A stretch of 64,000 bases of DNA, taken from NCBI GenBank assembly GCA_964388455.1, contig CAYMAN010000004.1, positions 1 through 64,000 of the forward strand, written 5' to 3'. This document shows, one piece after another, positions 42,904 to 52,873 of the stretch. Made by a program: the position numbers and the translations under genes. Below the pieces are notes generated by a model. The model was not told the origin of the DNA, did no database searches, and was given only the letters and a program-made list of their open reading frames with translations. How positions within the stretch are numbered: the first letter of the stretch is position 1; the number at the start of each line of letters is the position of its first letter. Source of the stretch: JBBRWO01 sp964388455. Its GTDB lineage: Bacteria > Actinomycetota > Coriobacteriia > Anaerosomatales > JAAXUF01.

Positions 42904-44156
42904 GGGCGGATCCTCGCCGTGTCGCCGGTGATCTTCACGGTCGTGCCGAGCGGTGACGAGATCGCCTTGAGTCGCTTGAGGATGGAGCGGCCCTCGGAGC
43001 CGGTGACCACTTCGGGACGACCGTACTCATCGAGGTAGACGGGGATCGCGGTGACATCCGTGATGCCATCGGGGCCCATGCTCGCATTGAGGATGAAGGC
43101 TTCGCCGGTCTTGCGCGAGTAGTGGTCGAAGACGAAGTCGCCGAGCGAGTACGCGATAAGACCATCCTTGTAGAACTCAACACCCTGAATCACGTGCGGA
43201 TGGTGGGCGAGGACCATGTCGGCCCCGGCGTCGATGGCGCGGTGTGCGTTCTTGACCTGCTCGGCGGTGGGGTGATCGGTGTACTCGACGCCCCAGTGGA
43301 ACGAGACGATGACGTAGTCGTGTGTCCCCTTGGCCTCTCGGATGGCGTCCTCGACCAGGTTCATGTCGCGGCGACCCGAGGCGAAGCCCGCGCGGTCGTC
43401 TTGGGCGATGAAGCCCGCGGGGACGATGTGTGAGTACGCCAGATACGCGGTGGTGGTGCCTTTACGCTCGATGGTGGCGGGCGTCCAGGCGGCTGTCTTG
43501 TCCTTGCCGGCTCCGGCGTGGCCGATGCCAGCGCTGTCGAGCGCCTTGATGGTGTCGAGGAGAGGCTCGGGGCCGTAGTCGAGCACGTGGTTGTTGGCGA
43601 GCGACACCGCGTCGAGCTCCGCGATCTTGAGGCTCTCGATGCCGCGAGGGTCTCCTCGGAAGGTGACGTCTTTGTCGGCGTTCTTGCTGCCGCTGGAGGC
43701 CAAGGTCGACTCGAGGTTCGCGATCGCGATGTCGGCGGTCTTGAGGAGGTGTGCGACGCGTGCGAGCGGGGCCTCTCCGCCGGCGAGCTTGATGAGCGCC
43801 TTCACCTGGCGATCGAAGATCATGTCGCCGGCACCGGCCACGGTGATCGTGGCGGGACGAGAGGGATCGGCGGTGGCGGTTGCGGACGAGGTCGCGGCGG
43901 CGTCGGTTGCGGCGGTCGACACGGCAACCGGTGTGGTTGGCGCAGACGCCGCCGGCGTGGTGGTCACCGCAGCTGTAGACGCAGTCGGGCTCGACGTGCC
44001 TTTGCCGAGGAACCCGTCAGAGACCGCCCACGCTGCACCGGCGACGACCATCGCGAGCGCGACGACCGCGATGATGATTCGGCTTCTGTTCCGCCGGCGG
44101 TTGCGGAAGGTCCGCATGGCGCGACGGTCGATGCTCTGGAGTGTGGGCTTGGGCAT
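42900..44156 (-). CDS. CapA/PgsA-family metallophosphatase-like surface protein
   Basis: Membrane-anchored protein of 418 residues. An N-terminal helix (IIIAVVALAMVVAGAAWAV) is followed by a 50-residue Thr/Ala/Pro linker and a calcineurin-like CapA domain: AGAGDMIFDRQV, IAIANLESTLASSG, DAVSLANNHVLDYG, VIVSFHWGVEY and DMVLAHHPHVIQG. CapA proteins act in poly-gamma-glutamate synthesis, but capB/capC genes are absent here, so another envelope role is likely. It is coupled by ATGA to the LytM-like gene. Confidence 0.9.
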   Translation of the reverse strand: MPKPTLQSIDRRAMRTFRNRRRNRSRIIIAVVALAMVVAGAAWAVSDGFLGKGTSSPTASTAAVTTTPAASAPTTPVAVSTAATDAAATSSATATADPSRPATITVAGAGDMIFDRQVKALIKLAGGEAPLARVAHLLKTADIAIANLESTLASSGSKNADKDVTFRGDPRGIESLKIAELDAVSLANNHVLDYGPEPLLDTIKALDSAGIGHAGAGKDKTAAWTPATIERKGTTTAYLAYSHIVPAGFIAQDDRAGFASGRRDMNLVEDAIREAKGTHDYVIVSFHWGVEYTDHPTAEQVKNAHRAIDAGADMVLAHHPHVIQGVEFYKDGLIAYSLGDFVFDHYSRKTGEAFILNASMGPDGITDVTAIPVYLDEYGRPEVVTGSEGRSILKRLKAISSPLGTTVKITGDTARIRP

Positions 44157-44239
44157 GTGGGAGTGTCTGCAAACGTCGAGTCGACAGTGCAGCGATTATA
44201 CAGCGAGTCATCGCCAGGGGAGGACGAATCGGTGGGATG

Positions 44240-45580
44240 CTACGTCGTCTGTCCCGTGAAGTTGAACTTCGAGATGAGCAGACCCGGCACGTAGCACGCA
44301 CCTTCCTCCGTGCCGACGAAACGGCGCTCCTTGGTCGCGCCTTCGCACCAGTACAGCGCCTTGACCGCGCTTTGCGTGAAGCGAAGGTTGCGCAACGGCC
44401 GTGTGAGCTTGCCGTCCTCGATCATGAACGTGCCATCACGCGTCATGCCGGTGAGCAGCACGCTGATGGGATCCTCGACGTTGACGTAGTGGAACCGCGT
44501 CACGTACACCCCGCGCTTCACGCTGACGAGGAGTTCGTCGATCGATGCCTCGCCCGCCATCATCTCGATGTTGAGCGGCATCGGGCCGTAGGGGTTGGGC
44601 GCTGGCAGCGCGTGTCCGGTGTTGCGCCAACCGGTCTTGGCGGCCCAGTAGGAGTCTGTCACCGGCATCTGGGCGACGCCGTAGTCGATCATGGGAACCG
44701 TGCGCTTGGGCTGGCCCTCGTAGTCGAACGTGAGCCCCATCGCATGCTCCGAGAGTGCATCGTCGAAGATGCCCACCTGTTCGCTCATCAGCCCCTCTTC
44801 GAGGTGGTTGCTCAAAAACGAGCGACCTTCCTCATAGGCCTTCGCCGAGAACCCGACGTAGGCGAGGAAGTCCATGATGTCGGCGACCGCCTCCGGAGCG
44901 AGCACGACCGTGTACTCGTCGGGATCGAGCGAGCCGGGGTTGGCCGAGCGCTCCGCGAGATCAGCAGCCTCCGCGCCGAGTGCCTCCGGAGCGAGCTTGC
45001 TCGCGTCGGCGTCGAGGAACGACGCCCAACCGCTGCCGGTCTCAGCGCCCATCGAGAGCACTGTCGCCTGCGCGCTGGTGACGGCCTGCCCGACGTCCAC
45101 CCCAAGGGAGTTCGCCACGGCGATGACCTGCTCGGCGGTGCGGACCTTGCCGGCGGAGGTGAGGCCGCGGCTCGACGACTGCGCGACGATGCTGCCGACG
45201 GCCTCCGCGCGAGCGGTCGCGTCGAAGCCGCGGGTGGCCTGCACGGCGCGGTCGACGTCGACAACCGGCTGCGGGCCGGGGAGTCCGGGGAACGCCGGGT
45301 CCTTGGGAGCGATGCGGGCAGCGGCGACAGCGGCCTGCGCTGTGGCGCGCAGCGAAGCGTCGTCGAGGCGGTTGGTGGATGCGACACCCACCCGTTTGTC
45401 GACGACGGCGCGGATGTTGACCAGCGCGTTTTCCTCGGCGACGTTCTGGTTGATGCGGTTGTTGGCGAAACGAGTAAGCGCCGAGGATTCCGCGGCGACG
45501 AGCGCCTCGGCCTGGTCGGCGTCGGTCATCGAGACGGCCAGTCTGGCGAGTTCGCGTGCCTGCTCAGGTGTCATGGTCAT
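44240..45580 (-). CDS. tldE: TldE/PmbA, inactive subunit of the TldD-TldE protease
   Basis: Protein of 446 residues that forms a heterodimeric metalloprotease with TldD, active on unfolded peptides and needed to mature some ribosomally made peptides (microcin B17 in E. coli). It has the TldE pattern (AESSALTRFANNRINQNVAEENALVNIRAVVDKRVG, VLAPEAVADIMDFLAYVGFSA, EVMAGEAS-type C-terminal region). The metal-binding HExxxH of TldD is absent. It starts 1 nt after the tldD stop. Confidence 0.93.
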   Translation of the reverse strand: MTMTPEQARELARLAVSMTDADQAEALVAAESSALTRFANNRINQNVAEENALVNIRAVVDKRVGVASTNRLDDASLRATAQAAVAAARIAPKDPAFPGLPGPQPVVDVDRAVQATRGFDATARAEAVGSIVAQSSSRGLTSAGKVRTAEQVIAVANSLGVDVGQAVTSAQATVLSMGAETGSGWASFLDADASKLAPEALGAEAADLAERSANPGSLDPDEYTVVLAPEAVADIMDFLAYVGFSAKAYEEGRSFLSNHLEEGLMSEQVGIFDDALSEHAMGLTFDYEGQPKRTVPMIDYGVAQMPVTDSYWAAKTGWRNTGHALPAPNPYGPMPLNIEMMAGEASIDELLVSVKRGVYVTRFHYVNVEDPISVLLTGMTRDGTFMIEDGKLTRPLRNLRFTQSAVKALYWCEGATKERRFVGTEEGACYVPGLLISKFNFTGQTT

Positions 45581-45581
45581 G

Positions 45582-47024
45582 TTAGCGACCCACCCCCACT
45601 TTCACGTTGCGGAATCGGGCGGGTGCGGCTCCGTGTGCGACGTGCGCGACCTGCATCGGCTCGCCCTTGCCGCAGTTGGGGAGGCCCCAGACGCTCCAGT
45701 AATCGCGGGAGCAGATCGCGTCGCATGACGCCCAGAACTCAGGCGTGATGCCGGTGTAGTTGGGACTCTTCACCATGCGGCCGAGCTTGCCGTTCTCGAT
45801 CTCCCAGCCGATCTCGCACGCGAACTGGAAGTTCAGCCGCTTGTCGTCGATCGACCAGCTGTTGTTGGTCTCGATGTAGAGGCCGCCCTCGGTGTCGGCG
45901 ATCAGGTCGTCGAAGGCCCAGATGCCGGGCTCGAGCGACACGGTCGTCATGCGGATGAGCGGGATGCGGTTCCAGCCGTCGGCGCGCATGCATCCGTTGC
46001 TGGTGCGACCGATGCTGGCGGCGGTCTCGCGCGAGGTCTGCAAGCCTGTGAGCATGCCGTCCTTCACCAGGAAGTCGCGCTGTGCGGGCACACCCTCATC
46101 GTCCCACCCAAAGCTGCCGAGCGACCCGGGGACCGTGGCATCGGCCGTGACGTTCACGATGTCGGAGCCGTAGACGAGCGACCCGACGTCGTCGAGACCC
46201 ACGAACGACGTCCCGGCGAACGCGGCTTCCTCGCCGAGAACGCGGTCGAGCTCGGTGGGATGGCCGACGGACTCGTGCACCTGCAATGCGACCTGTCCGG
46301 CGTCGATGATGACGTCGCGCGTGCTCTCCGCGACGTACGGCGCGGTCAGGAGCTGGGCGGCCTGCTCGGCGATGCGCGGGGCGTTGCCGACGAGATCGAG
46401 TCGCGTGATGTACTCCCAGCCGGCCTGCTCCCAGCCACCGCCGTGTGAGTTGGGGTAGGAGCGCGTGACGACCTCGTCGCCCTCGACGGCGATCGCGACG
46501 ATCCCGGCACCGGACTCGACGAAGCGCTGCTCAGTGCGCGCGCCCTCAGTCGAGCCGAACCATTTGTGCTCTCGGTAGAAGCCCATGGTCGCCTTGGTCA
46601 GCGTCACCTTGGGTTCTGCGCGCAGGGTCTCATCGGCGGCGAGGAGCAGGGCGAGCTTGTCTTCGAGCGGCACCGTGAACGGGTCGATCTCGATCGGGCC
46701 ACTCCACTCGCCGCGAGCCGGTTCGAGTGGCGGCAACACCGCGGGAGGTCCGGAGACCAACGCGGATGCCTTGGCGATCGCGACTGCCTCACGGGCGACC
46801 TTCACGGCCTGCTCGGCAGTGACGATACGCGTGGCCGAGAAGCCCCAGGCGCCGGCGACGAGTGCGCGGACGCCGATACCGAAGCTGTCGGAGTGCTCGA
46901 CGCCTTCCACGATGCCGGAGGCGACCTGAATCTCCTCGCGAGAGGAGTCGACGATTCGGGCGTCGGCGTACGACGCGCCAGCAAGCTGAGCCGCATTGAG
47001 CGCGGCGGTGATTATGTCGTGCAT
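45582..47024 (-). CDS. tldD: TldD, catalytic subunit of the TldD-TldE protease
   Basis: Zinc metalloprotease of 480 residues. The metal-binding motif is in ALQVHESVGHPTELDRVLG (HExxxH), about residue 240. Other family landmarks: LVAGAWGFSATRIVTAEQAVKVAREAV near the start and GGLYIETNNSWSIDDKRLNFQFACEIGWEIENGKLG towards the end. First of a two-gene operon. No substrate peptide gene was seen in the window. Confidence 0.95.
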   Translation of the reverse strand: MHDIITAALNAAQLAGASYADARIVDSSREEIQVASGIVEGVEHSDSFGIGVRALVAGAWGFSATRIVTAEQAVKVAREAVAIAKASALVSGPPAVLPPLEPARGEWSGPIEIDPFTVPLEDKLALLLAADETLRAEPKVTLTKATMGFYREHKWFGSTEGARTEQRFVESGAGIVAIAVEGDEVVTRSYPNSHGGGWEQAGWEYITRLDLVGNAPRIAEQAAQLLTAPYVAESTRDVIIDAGQVALQVHESVGHPTELDRVLGEEAAFAGTSFVGLDDVGSLVYGSDIVNVTADATVPGSLGSFGWDDEGVPAQRDFLVKDGMLTGLQTSRETAASIGRTSNGCMRADGWNRIPLIRMTTVSLEPGIWAFDDLIADTEGGLYIETNNSWSIDDKRLNFQFACEIGWEIENGKLGRMVKSPNYTGITPEFWASCDAICSRDYWSVWGLPNCGKGEPMQVAHVAHGAAPARFRNVKVGVGR

Positions 47025-47143
47025 CAGGAGACCTCTCGAGGGTGGGATGCGGATTCAGGCAGAGTGAGCATGCCAGATAGCCCTTACCCGAATCTTACCG
47101 TGAGTGGGCTCCTGTGGGGCGGTCTACCTGCGAGAGGGTGGAG

Positions 47144-48394
47144 CTACGGCGTGGCGCGCAGGGCGGCGCTGATGCTTGACTTGGCGCCGAGCGGCGGAGC
47201 GGTGCGGTACTGCCACGGATAGCGACGGCCGCCGGCGTAGTCACGGCGCGCTGAGAGCTTGCTGATCTTGACGAAGTCACCAGTGCGCGGTGCGTGTAGG
47301 TAATATCCGCCGCCGATGTACATGCCCACATGGTGAATCGGGCTGCCAAAGAAGACGACGTCGCCGGGCTGCAGAGCAGCAGGGGCGATCTTCTCGCCCA
47401 TGAGGAACTGTGAGCCGGAGTAGTGCGGCAGCTTCACGCCGTGCTGCTTGTAGACGTAGAGGATGAGGCCCGAGCAGTCAAAGCCCGACGGTGTTTCGCC
47501 ACCCCAGAGGTAGGGGATGCCGTGGTAGGCCAGTGCGGTCTCCACGGGCGAACCCGGATCGACGACGATGCCGGCTTTGCTGGCACCGGAGAGTGCGTCG
47601 GCGAGCAGTGCGGACTCTTCGCCAGAGCGACGACCGGCTTCCTGGTCGAGCATCTCGAGCAGGTCGCCTTGCGCCGCCGCGAGCATCGCCTGACGTTCCT
47701 GGATCCGCAGCATGACCTCGATCTGCCGAGCCTTGAGCTCGAACTCGAGGGATTCGGCCATGGTCTCTGTGTTGCGCAGGTCCACGACCTGCTTCTCCAT
47801 GGCCTCTTTCTGGCTGCGCAATGACTCTGCGATATCCGCGTCGGCCAGTCCGATGGTGTTGAGGAACCTCATGCGCGCGACGAAGTCGGAGACCGACTTG
47901 GAATCGAGCAGAACCTCGAAGCCTGCGATTCTGCCATCGCGGTACATCGAATTGGCGCGCTCGCCGAGGATGCCGTTTTGCAGCGCGTACGCCGAGCGGG
48001 CATTGTCGAGGTCGAGCTGTGCGACCTGCACCTGGTTCTTCATCTTGCTCAGGCGGTCGACCGCCGCGTTGTAGTCCTCGGAAGCGATTTCGAGCTCACG
48101 ATCGAGCGCGTCGAGCTGAGCGGTGAATTCGTCGAGCCGCTTCTGCTTCTCGGCGAGATTCTTGCGAAACGTCTCGGTCTTCTTGTTGACGTCCACGTCG
48201 ATCGCCGAGCCGGTTTCCGGGGGCTTGCGCACGGGAGGTTTGGGCGTCTTGGGGGTCGTGGTTGCGGGGTTGGAGGGGGTTGAAGTGGCGGCGATCGACG
48301 GTGCGGCGAAGGCTGGCGTGCATGCAACGAGAACCGCCACGAGCGAAATCGCCGTGGTACGCCTGATGCGGACTGCGAGCTTGCCTGTCGTCAC
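47144..48394 (-). CDS. Exported coiled-coil NlpC/P60 peptidoglycan hydrolase
   Basis: RipA/PcsB-like cell-wall endopeptidase of 416 residues. Signal peptide (TAISLVAVLVACTPAFA), a Pro/Thr linker, a long coiled coil (about residues 55-250) and a C-terminal NlpC/P60 domain. Catalytic Cys is in SGFDCSGLILYVYKQHGV, His in HHVGMYIGGG, and the third polar residue in YYLHAPRTGD. It cleaves within stem peptides. I placed the start at GTG 48394 with AGGA upstream; the frame goes 26 codons further. Confidence 0.92.
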   Translation of the reverse strand: MTTGKLAVRIRRTTAISLVAVLVACTPAFAAPSIAATSTPSNPATTTPKTPKPPVRKPPETGSAIDVDVNKKTETFRKNLAEKQKRLDEFTAQLDALDRELEIASEDYNAAVDRLSKMKNQVQVAQLDLDNARSAYALQNGILGERANSMYRDGRIAGFEVLLDSKSVSDFVARMRFLNTIGLADADIAESLRSQKEAMEKQVVDLRNTETMAESLEFELKARQIEVMLRIQERQAMLAAAQGDLLEMLDQEAGRRSGEESALLADALSGASKAGIVVDPGSPVETALAYHGIPYLWGGETPSGFDCSGLILYVYKQHGVKLPHYSGSQFLMGEKIAPAALQPGDVVFFGSPIHHVGMYIGGGYYLHAPRTGDFVKISKLSARRDYAGGRRYPWQYRTAPPLGAKSSISAALRATP

Positions 48395-48639
48395 TACCGG
48401 TTTCCTACCCTTCACCCCGAACCCGGTGCCGCGCCGCGCGAGCGGGCGGTGTCCTGAACACGGGTCCAGCATTGAAATATAGCATCTTGGCCGTGATTCC
48501 GCAGGTCCGAAGCTGGTCGGCCATCGTGAAGACTCTCTCGGAACACCGCTTCGTCAGTCTCTCATGCAAGCGCGGTGCCGAGTGCCAATTGCACATCATC
48601 TACATGACGGGTATCGGCAGAAACGGCCTGCGGGGCAAG

Positions 48640-49216
48640 CTATGCCGACGTCGACTCCGCGTACGCACACGACTCGCCCAGATTGTTCCCCATGCCGATC
48701 TCGAGCGCCTTGCGGTTCGCTTCGAGCAGATGCTGACGCTTGGCCGAGATGGACTTGGTGATCGCCTCATCGAGTGCGGCCGGGCAGCAGAACTCGATCT
48801 CTTTGAGCAGTCGGCCGACGAGGATCACGTTGGCGAGGCCCTTGATGCCGGCGTCCTCGGCGAGCTGTGTGGCGGGGAGGGTGTGGACGATGACGTCGTC
48901 ACGGTCTGTGGGGACGTTGGGGCACATCATCGAGTCGATGATGACGGTGCCGCCGGGGGCGACATCGCCGATGAACTTGTCGAGCGACGGCTGGTTCATG
49001 GCGATGAGCACGTCGGGCTCGAGAACCATGGGCGAGCCGATGGGCTCGTCGGACAGGCAGACGCTGCAGTTGGCAGTGCCGCCGCGCATCTCGGGACCGT
49101 ACGAGGGCAGCCAGGAGAGTTCGCGACCTTCGATGAGGCCGGCGTAGGCGATGAGCTTGCCCGCGAAGAGGATACCCTGACCGCCGAAGCCGGCGAGAAG
49201 GATGTTGAGCGACGGC

Positions 49217-49224
<8 letters not shown>
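48640..49224 (-). CDS. 2-oxoacid:ferredoxin oxidoreductase, gamma subunit
   Basis: Subunit of 194 residues of the VOR/KOR complex. Signature: NILLAGFGGQGILFAGKLIAYAGL, SWLPSYGPEMRGGTANCSVCLSDEPIGSP, GGTVIIDSMMCPNV. It starts at ATG 49224, overlapping the beta subunit stop by 8 nt. Last gene of the operon: ATPase, delta, alpha, beta, gamma. Confidence 0.93.
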
Positions 49225-50073
<849 letters not shown>

Positions 50074-50074
<1 letters not shown>

Positions 50075-51147
50075 TAGTTGGCACCTCCCGCGAGCTGGTC
50101 GGCGAGTCGTTCGATGACGGCGAGGGTCTCGGCGGGGGTGGGGATGATGCCGCCGGCGCGGCCGAAGAACTCGACTGGCTTGCGGCCCAGCACCGTGAGG
50201 CGCACGTCCTCGACCATCTGGCCCATGTTCATCTCGACGGTCAGGAATGCGCTGGCCGTGGGGATCGCACGCTCGATGGCGTCGGTCGGGAACGGCCACA
50301 GCGTGATCGGGCGGATGAGGCCGGCTTTGATGCCGACGGCGCGCGCCTTGTTGACGGCGCTGCGGGCGATGCGCGAGGTCGCGCCGAAGGCGACCAGCAC
50401 GATGTCGGCGTCCTCGGTCAGGTACTCCTCGGCGCGCTGCTCGTCGGCCTTGATGCGGTCGTAACGCTCGAAGCGCTCGACGTTGGTGGCCTCGAGGTCC
50501 TCGGGCTGGAGGTGCAGCGAGTTGACTACGTTGTGCGGGCGCTTGCCGTGCGTGCCGGTGACGGCCCACGGCTTGTCGATGAACTCGGTCTTGCGCTCAG
50601 GCAGGACGACGGGCTCCATCATCTGGCCGAGCATGCCATCGGCGAGGATCATGACCGGCGTGCGGTAGGTGTCGGCCAGGTCGAACGCGTCGTAGACGGT
50701 GTCGGCCATCTCTTGCACGGTCGAGGGCGCGAGCACGATGAGGTGGAAGTCGCCGTGGCCGGTCGCCTTGGTCGCCTGGAAGTAGTCGGCCTGCGAGGGC
50801 TGGATGCCGCCCAGGCCCGGACCGCCGCGCTGGATGTTGATGATGACGCCGGGCAGGTCTGCGCCGGCCATGTAGCTGATACCCTCGCCCTTGAGCGAGA
50901 TGCCCGGCGAGCTCGATGACGTCATGACGCGCGCGCCCGCGGCTGAGGCGCCGTAGACCATGTTGATCGCGGCGACCTCGCTCTCGGCCTGCAGGTAGAT
51001 GCCGCCCTCTTTGGGCATCCGCTTGGCCATGTACGCCGCGACCTCGGTCTGGGGCGTGATGGGGTAGCCGAAGAACGAGCGGCAGCCGGCGCGGATCGCG
51101 GCCTCGGCGAGCGCCTCGTTGCCCTTCATCAGTACTTTCTCGGACAC
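50074..51147 (-). CDS. vorB: 2-oxoacid:ferredoxin oxidoreductase, alpha subunit (VorB type)
   Basis: Subunit of 357 residues. The N-terminus LMKGNEALAEAAIRAGCRSFFGYPITPQTEVAAYMAKRMP and VMTSSSSPGISLKGEGISYMAGADLP.GGPGLGGIQPSQADYFQA match VorB (2-oxoisovalerate) closely, so I favour VOR over 2-oxoglutarate oxidoreductase. The complex works in fermentative amino-acid breakdown or reverse synthesis of branched acids in anaerobes. It is between delta (6 nt upstream) and beta. Confidence 0.92.
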
Positions 51148-51153
51148 GTGAGC

Positions 51154-51360
51154 CTACCTTTCGACCGTGATCGCGACTTCAGGGCACATCAACGCGCAGT
51201 TGGTGCAGCCCGTGCAGCGCGACTCGTCAGTGAGGACGGCGGGGTGATACCCCTTGGCGGTGATGCGGTCGGGGTCCAGCGCGATGCAGTCGCGGGGACA
51301 CACCTCGACACACAGCGAGCAGCCTTTGCAGTAGTGCTCGGCGACGATGATTCTCGGCAT
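51154..51360 (-). CDS. 2-oxoacid:ferredoxin oxidoreductase, delta (2x[4Fe-4S]) subunit
   Basis: Ferredoxin of 68 residues with two cluster motifs, CKGCSLCVEVCPRDCI and CTGCTNCALMCPEVAI. It passes electrons from the TPP subunit to free ferredoxin. It starts at ATG 51360, 3 nt after the ATPase stop. Confidence 0.94.
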   Translation of the reverse strand: MPRIIVAEHYCKGCSLCVEVCPRDCIALDPDRITAKGYHPAVLTDESRCTGCTNCALMCPEVAITVER

Positions 51361-51363
51361 TGC

Positions 51364-52107
51364 TTAGCTGACCTCCTCGTCCACCTCGGAGGGGTCCTCC
51401 CAGGGGGTGCGAACGTGAATCTGTACAGGATACGCATTCTCGATGAAGCCCGCAGGGTCCTGCCCGGCGGCGCCCGCCGAGAACTCGTCCGCGAGCGCGA
51501 CCGGCACCGTGGTGAAGCGCAGCGGCAGGCCGAGAAGCCGCGCCGTCTCGCGCGCGAACTCGAGGGAGTCGCGCACGGTGGCTGCCGTGGTCTCGCCGCG
51601 CAGGTGCGAGTTGTTGACGACGCCGGTCGCCTTGAGGTGCGCGGCACCCTCGATCTCCGCGAGCAGCGCAGCGGCCTCCTCGGCCGTGGTGGTGAGGCTG
51701 CGATAGCGGTTGATGACGTAGAGCAGGTCGTAGTCGAGCGGCGCGATGTCTTTGCTGTAGCGGCCGAGTGCCGTCGCGCCCGCGTCGTCGCCACCCACAT
51801 CGAAGATGACGGCGCCTTCGCTCTCGAACGCCGAGGCGATCGCGGGCGAGAGCACGGGCGTGTCGAGCGTGGTGCCCGCGAAGGTGGGGGCTATCACGCG
51901 CACCCCGTGGCGCTCGAGCATCGCGGTGTAGTCCGACGACCGGAAGTACGGGTTCACGACATCGAGGTCCACCAGCGTGACCTGCGAGTAGCGCGCCGTC
52001 AGGTCGAGCGCGAGGTTGATGGACAGGTTCGTCTTGCCGCAACCGTAGTGGCCGGTGACGACGGTGAACCGCTTGATGTCGGGCGCGACTCCGGGTGCGA
52101 TGCGCAT
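51364..52107 (-). CDS. MinD/ParA-like P-loop ATPase of the VOR operon
   Basis: Cytosolic ATPase of 247 residues with a Walker A loop VVTGHYGCGKTNLSINLAL and DLDVVNPYFRSSDY. SIMIBI-type ATPases like this are often found directly upstream of vor/kor genes in anaerobes; their task is not known, perhaps metal-cluster or cofactor loading. First gene of the operon; it diverges from the XRE-cupin gene across 102 nt. Confidence 0.85.
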   Translation of the reverse strand: MRIAPGVAPDIKRFTVVTGHYGCGKTNLSINLALDLTARYSQVTLVDLDVVNPYFRSSDYTAMLERHGVRVIAPTFAGTTLDTPVLSPAIASAFESEGAVIFDVGGDDAGATALGRYSKDIAPLDYDLLYVINRYRSLTTTAEEAAALLAEIEGAAHLKATGVVNNSHLRGETTAATVRDSLEFARETARLLGLPLRFTTVPVALADEFSAGAAGQDPAGFIENAYPVQIHVRTPWEDPSEVDEEVS

Positions 52108-52209
52108 GCCGGGCTCCTTGACTGCGAGGTGCGTCTAGAATGTACTGGCTTTCGACCATTGTAGAGGGCGGGTGCGACATCGCGCCGCCTGGGGGAGGGG
52201 AACACGCGC

Positions 52210-52794
52210 ATGGACCCGAACGTCGCGGAAGTCGCGAAGCGAATCCACGCACTGCGAGAGGACAGCGGCCTCACGATGCAGGAGCTGGCCGAGGCCACCG
52301 GCATCACCGTCGCCGAGTACGAGACCATCGAGGCCGGCGGTCAGGACCCGACGTTCACCTTCCTCTTCCGAGCAGCCGAGAAGCTCGGCGTCGACATGAT
52401 CGAGCTCCTCACCGGCGAGAACCCGCACCTCTCGGGATACTCCGTCGTGCGTGCGGGCGAGGGGCTGTCGATGAGGCGCCGCGCCGGCTTCGAGTACCGC
52501 CACCTGGCTCCCAACTTCAAGCACAAGCTCGCCGAGCCGTTCGTGGTCACCGCACCGTTCGTCGCCGAGCAGCAGGACGCGCCCATCACGCTCTCGCGCC
52601 ACGCCGGCCAGGAGCTCGACTTCATCCTCACCGGCTCGATGCGCTTCGCGTTCGAGGATCACGCCGAGGAGCTCGTCGCTGGCGACACCGTCTACTACGA
52701 CTCCGGCCGCGGTCACGGCATGATCGCCACCGGTGGAGAGCCCTGCACGTTCCTTGCGATCGTCTTCAAGGAGAACGACGCGGAGATTCGCTAG
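52210..52794 (+). CDS. XRE-family regulator with C-terminal cupin domain
   Basis: Transcription factor of 194 residues: an HTH_XRE domain (VAKRIHALREDSGLTMQELAEATGITVAEYETIEAGGQDP) and a C-terminal cupin barrel (SRHAGQELDFILTGSMRFAFEDHAEELVAGDTVYYDSGRGHGM) that should bind a small ligand. It is 79 nt upstream of the acyl-CoA synthetase gene, a pairing seen in other anaerobes and archaea, and probably controls it. Confidence 0.93.
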   Translation: MDPNVAEVAKRIHALREDSGLTMQELAEATGITVAEYETIEAGGQDPTFTFLFRAAEKLGVDMIELLTGENPHLSGYSVVRAGEGLSMRRRAGFEYRHLAPNFKHKLAEPFVVTAPFVAEQQDAPITLSRHAGQELDFILTGSMRFAFEDHAEELVAGDTVYYDSGRGHGMIATGGEPCTFLAIVFKENDAEIR

Positions 52795-52873
52795 GCCCAG
52801 CCCGCCCAGACGGTGCCCATCAGGTGGCGCCAACGGACGCGCGGACGCCGCGCCGACCGAGAAGAGGACCCCC

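Noticed and set aside
44141..45748. 535-residue open frame on the plus strand
   Set aside because: Antisense to tldE, and repetitive in charged residues.
50075..50569. N-terminal extension of the VOR beta subunit
   Set aside because: Arg/His-rich shadow of the alpha subunit; the family begins at about VETIFKRPE.
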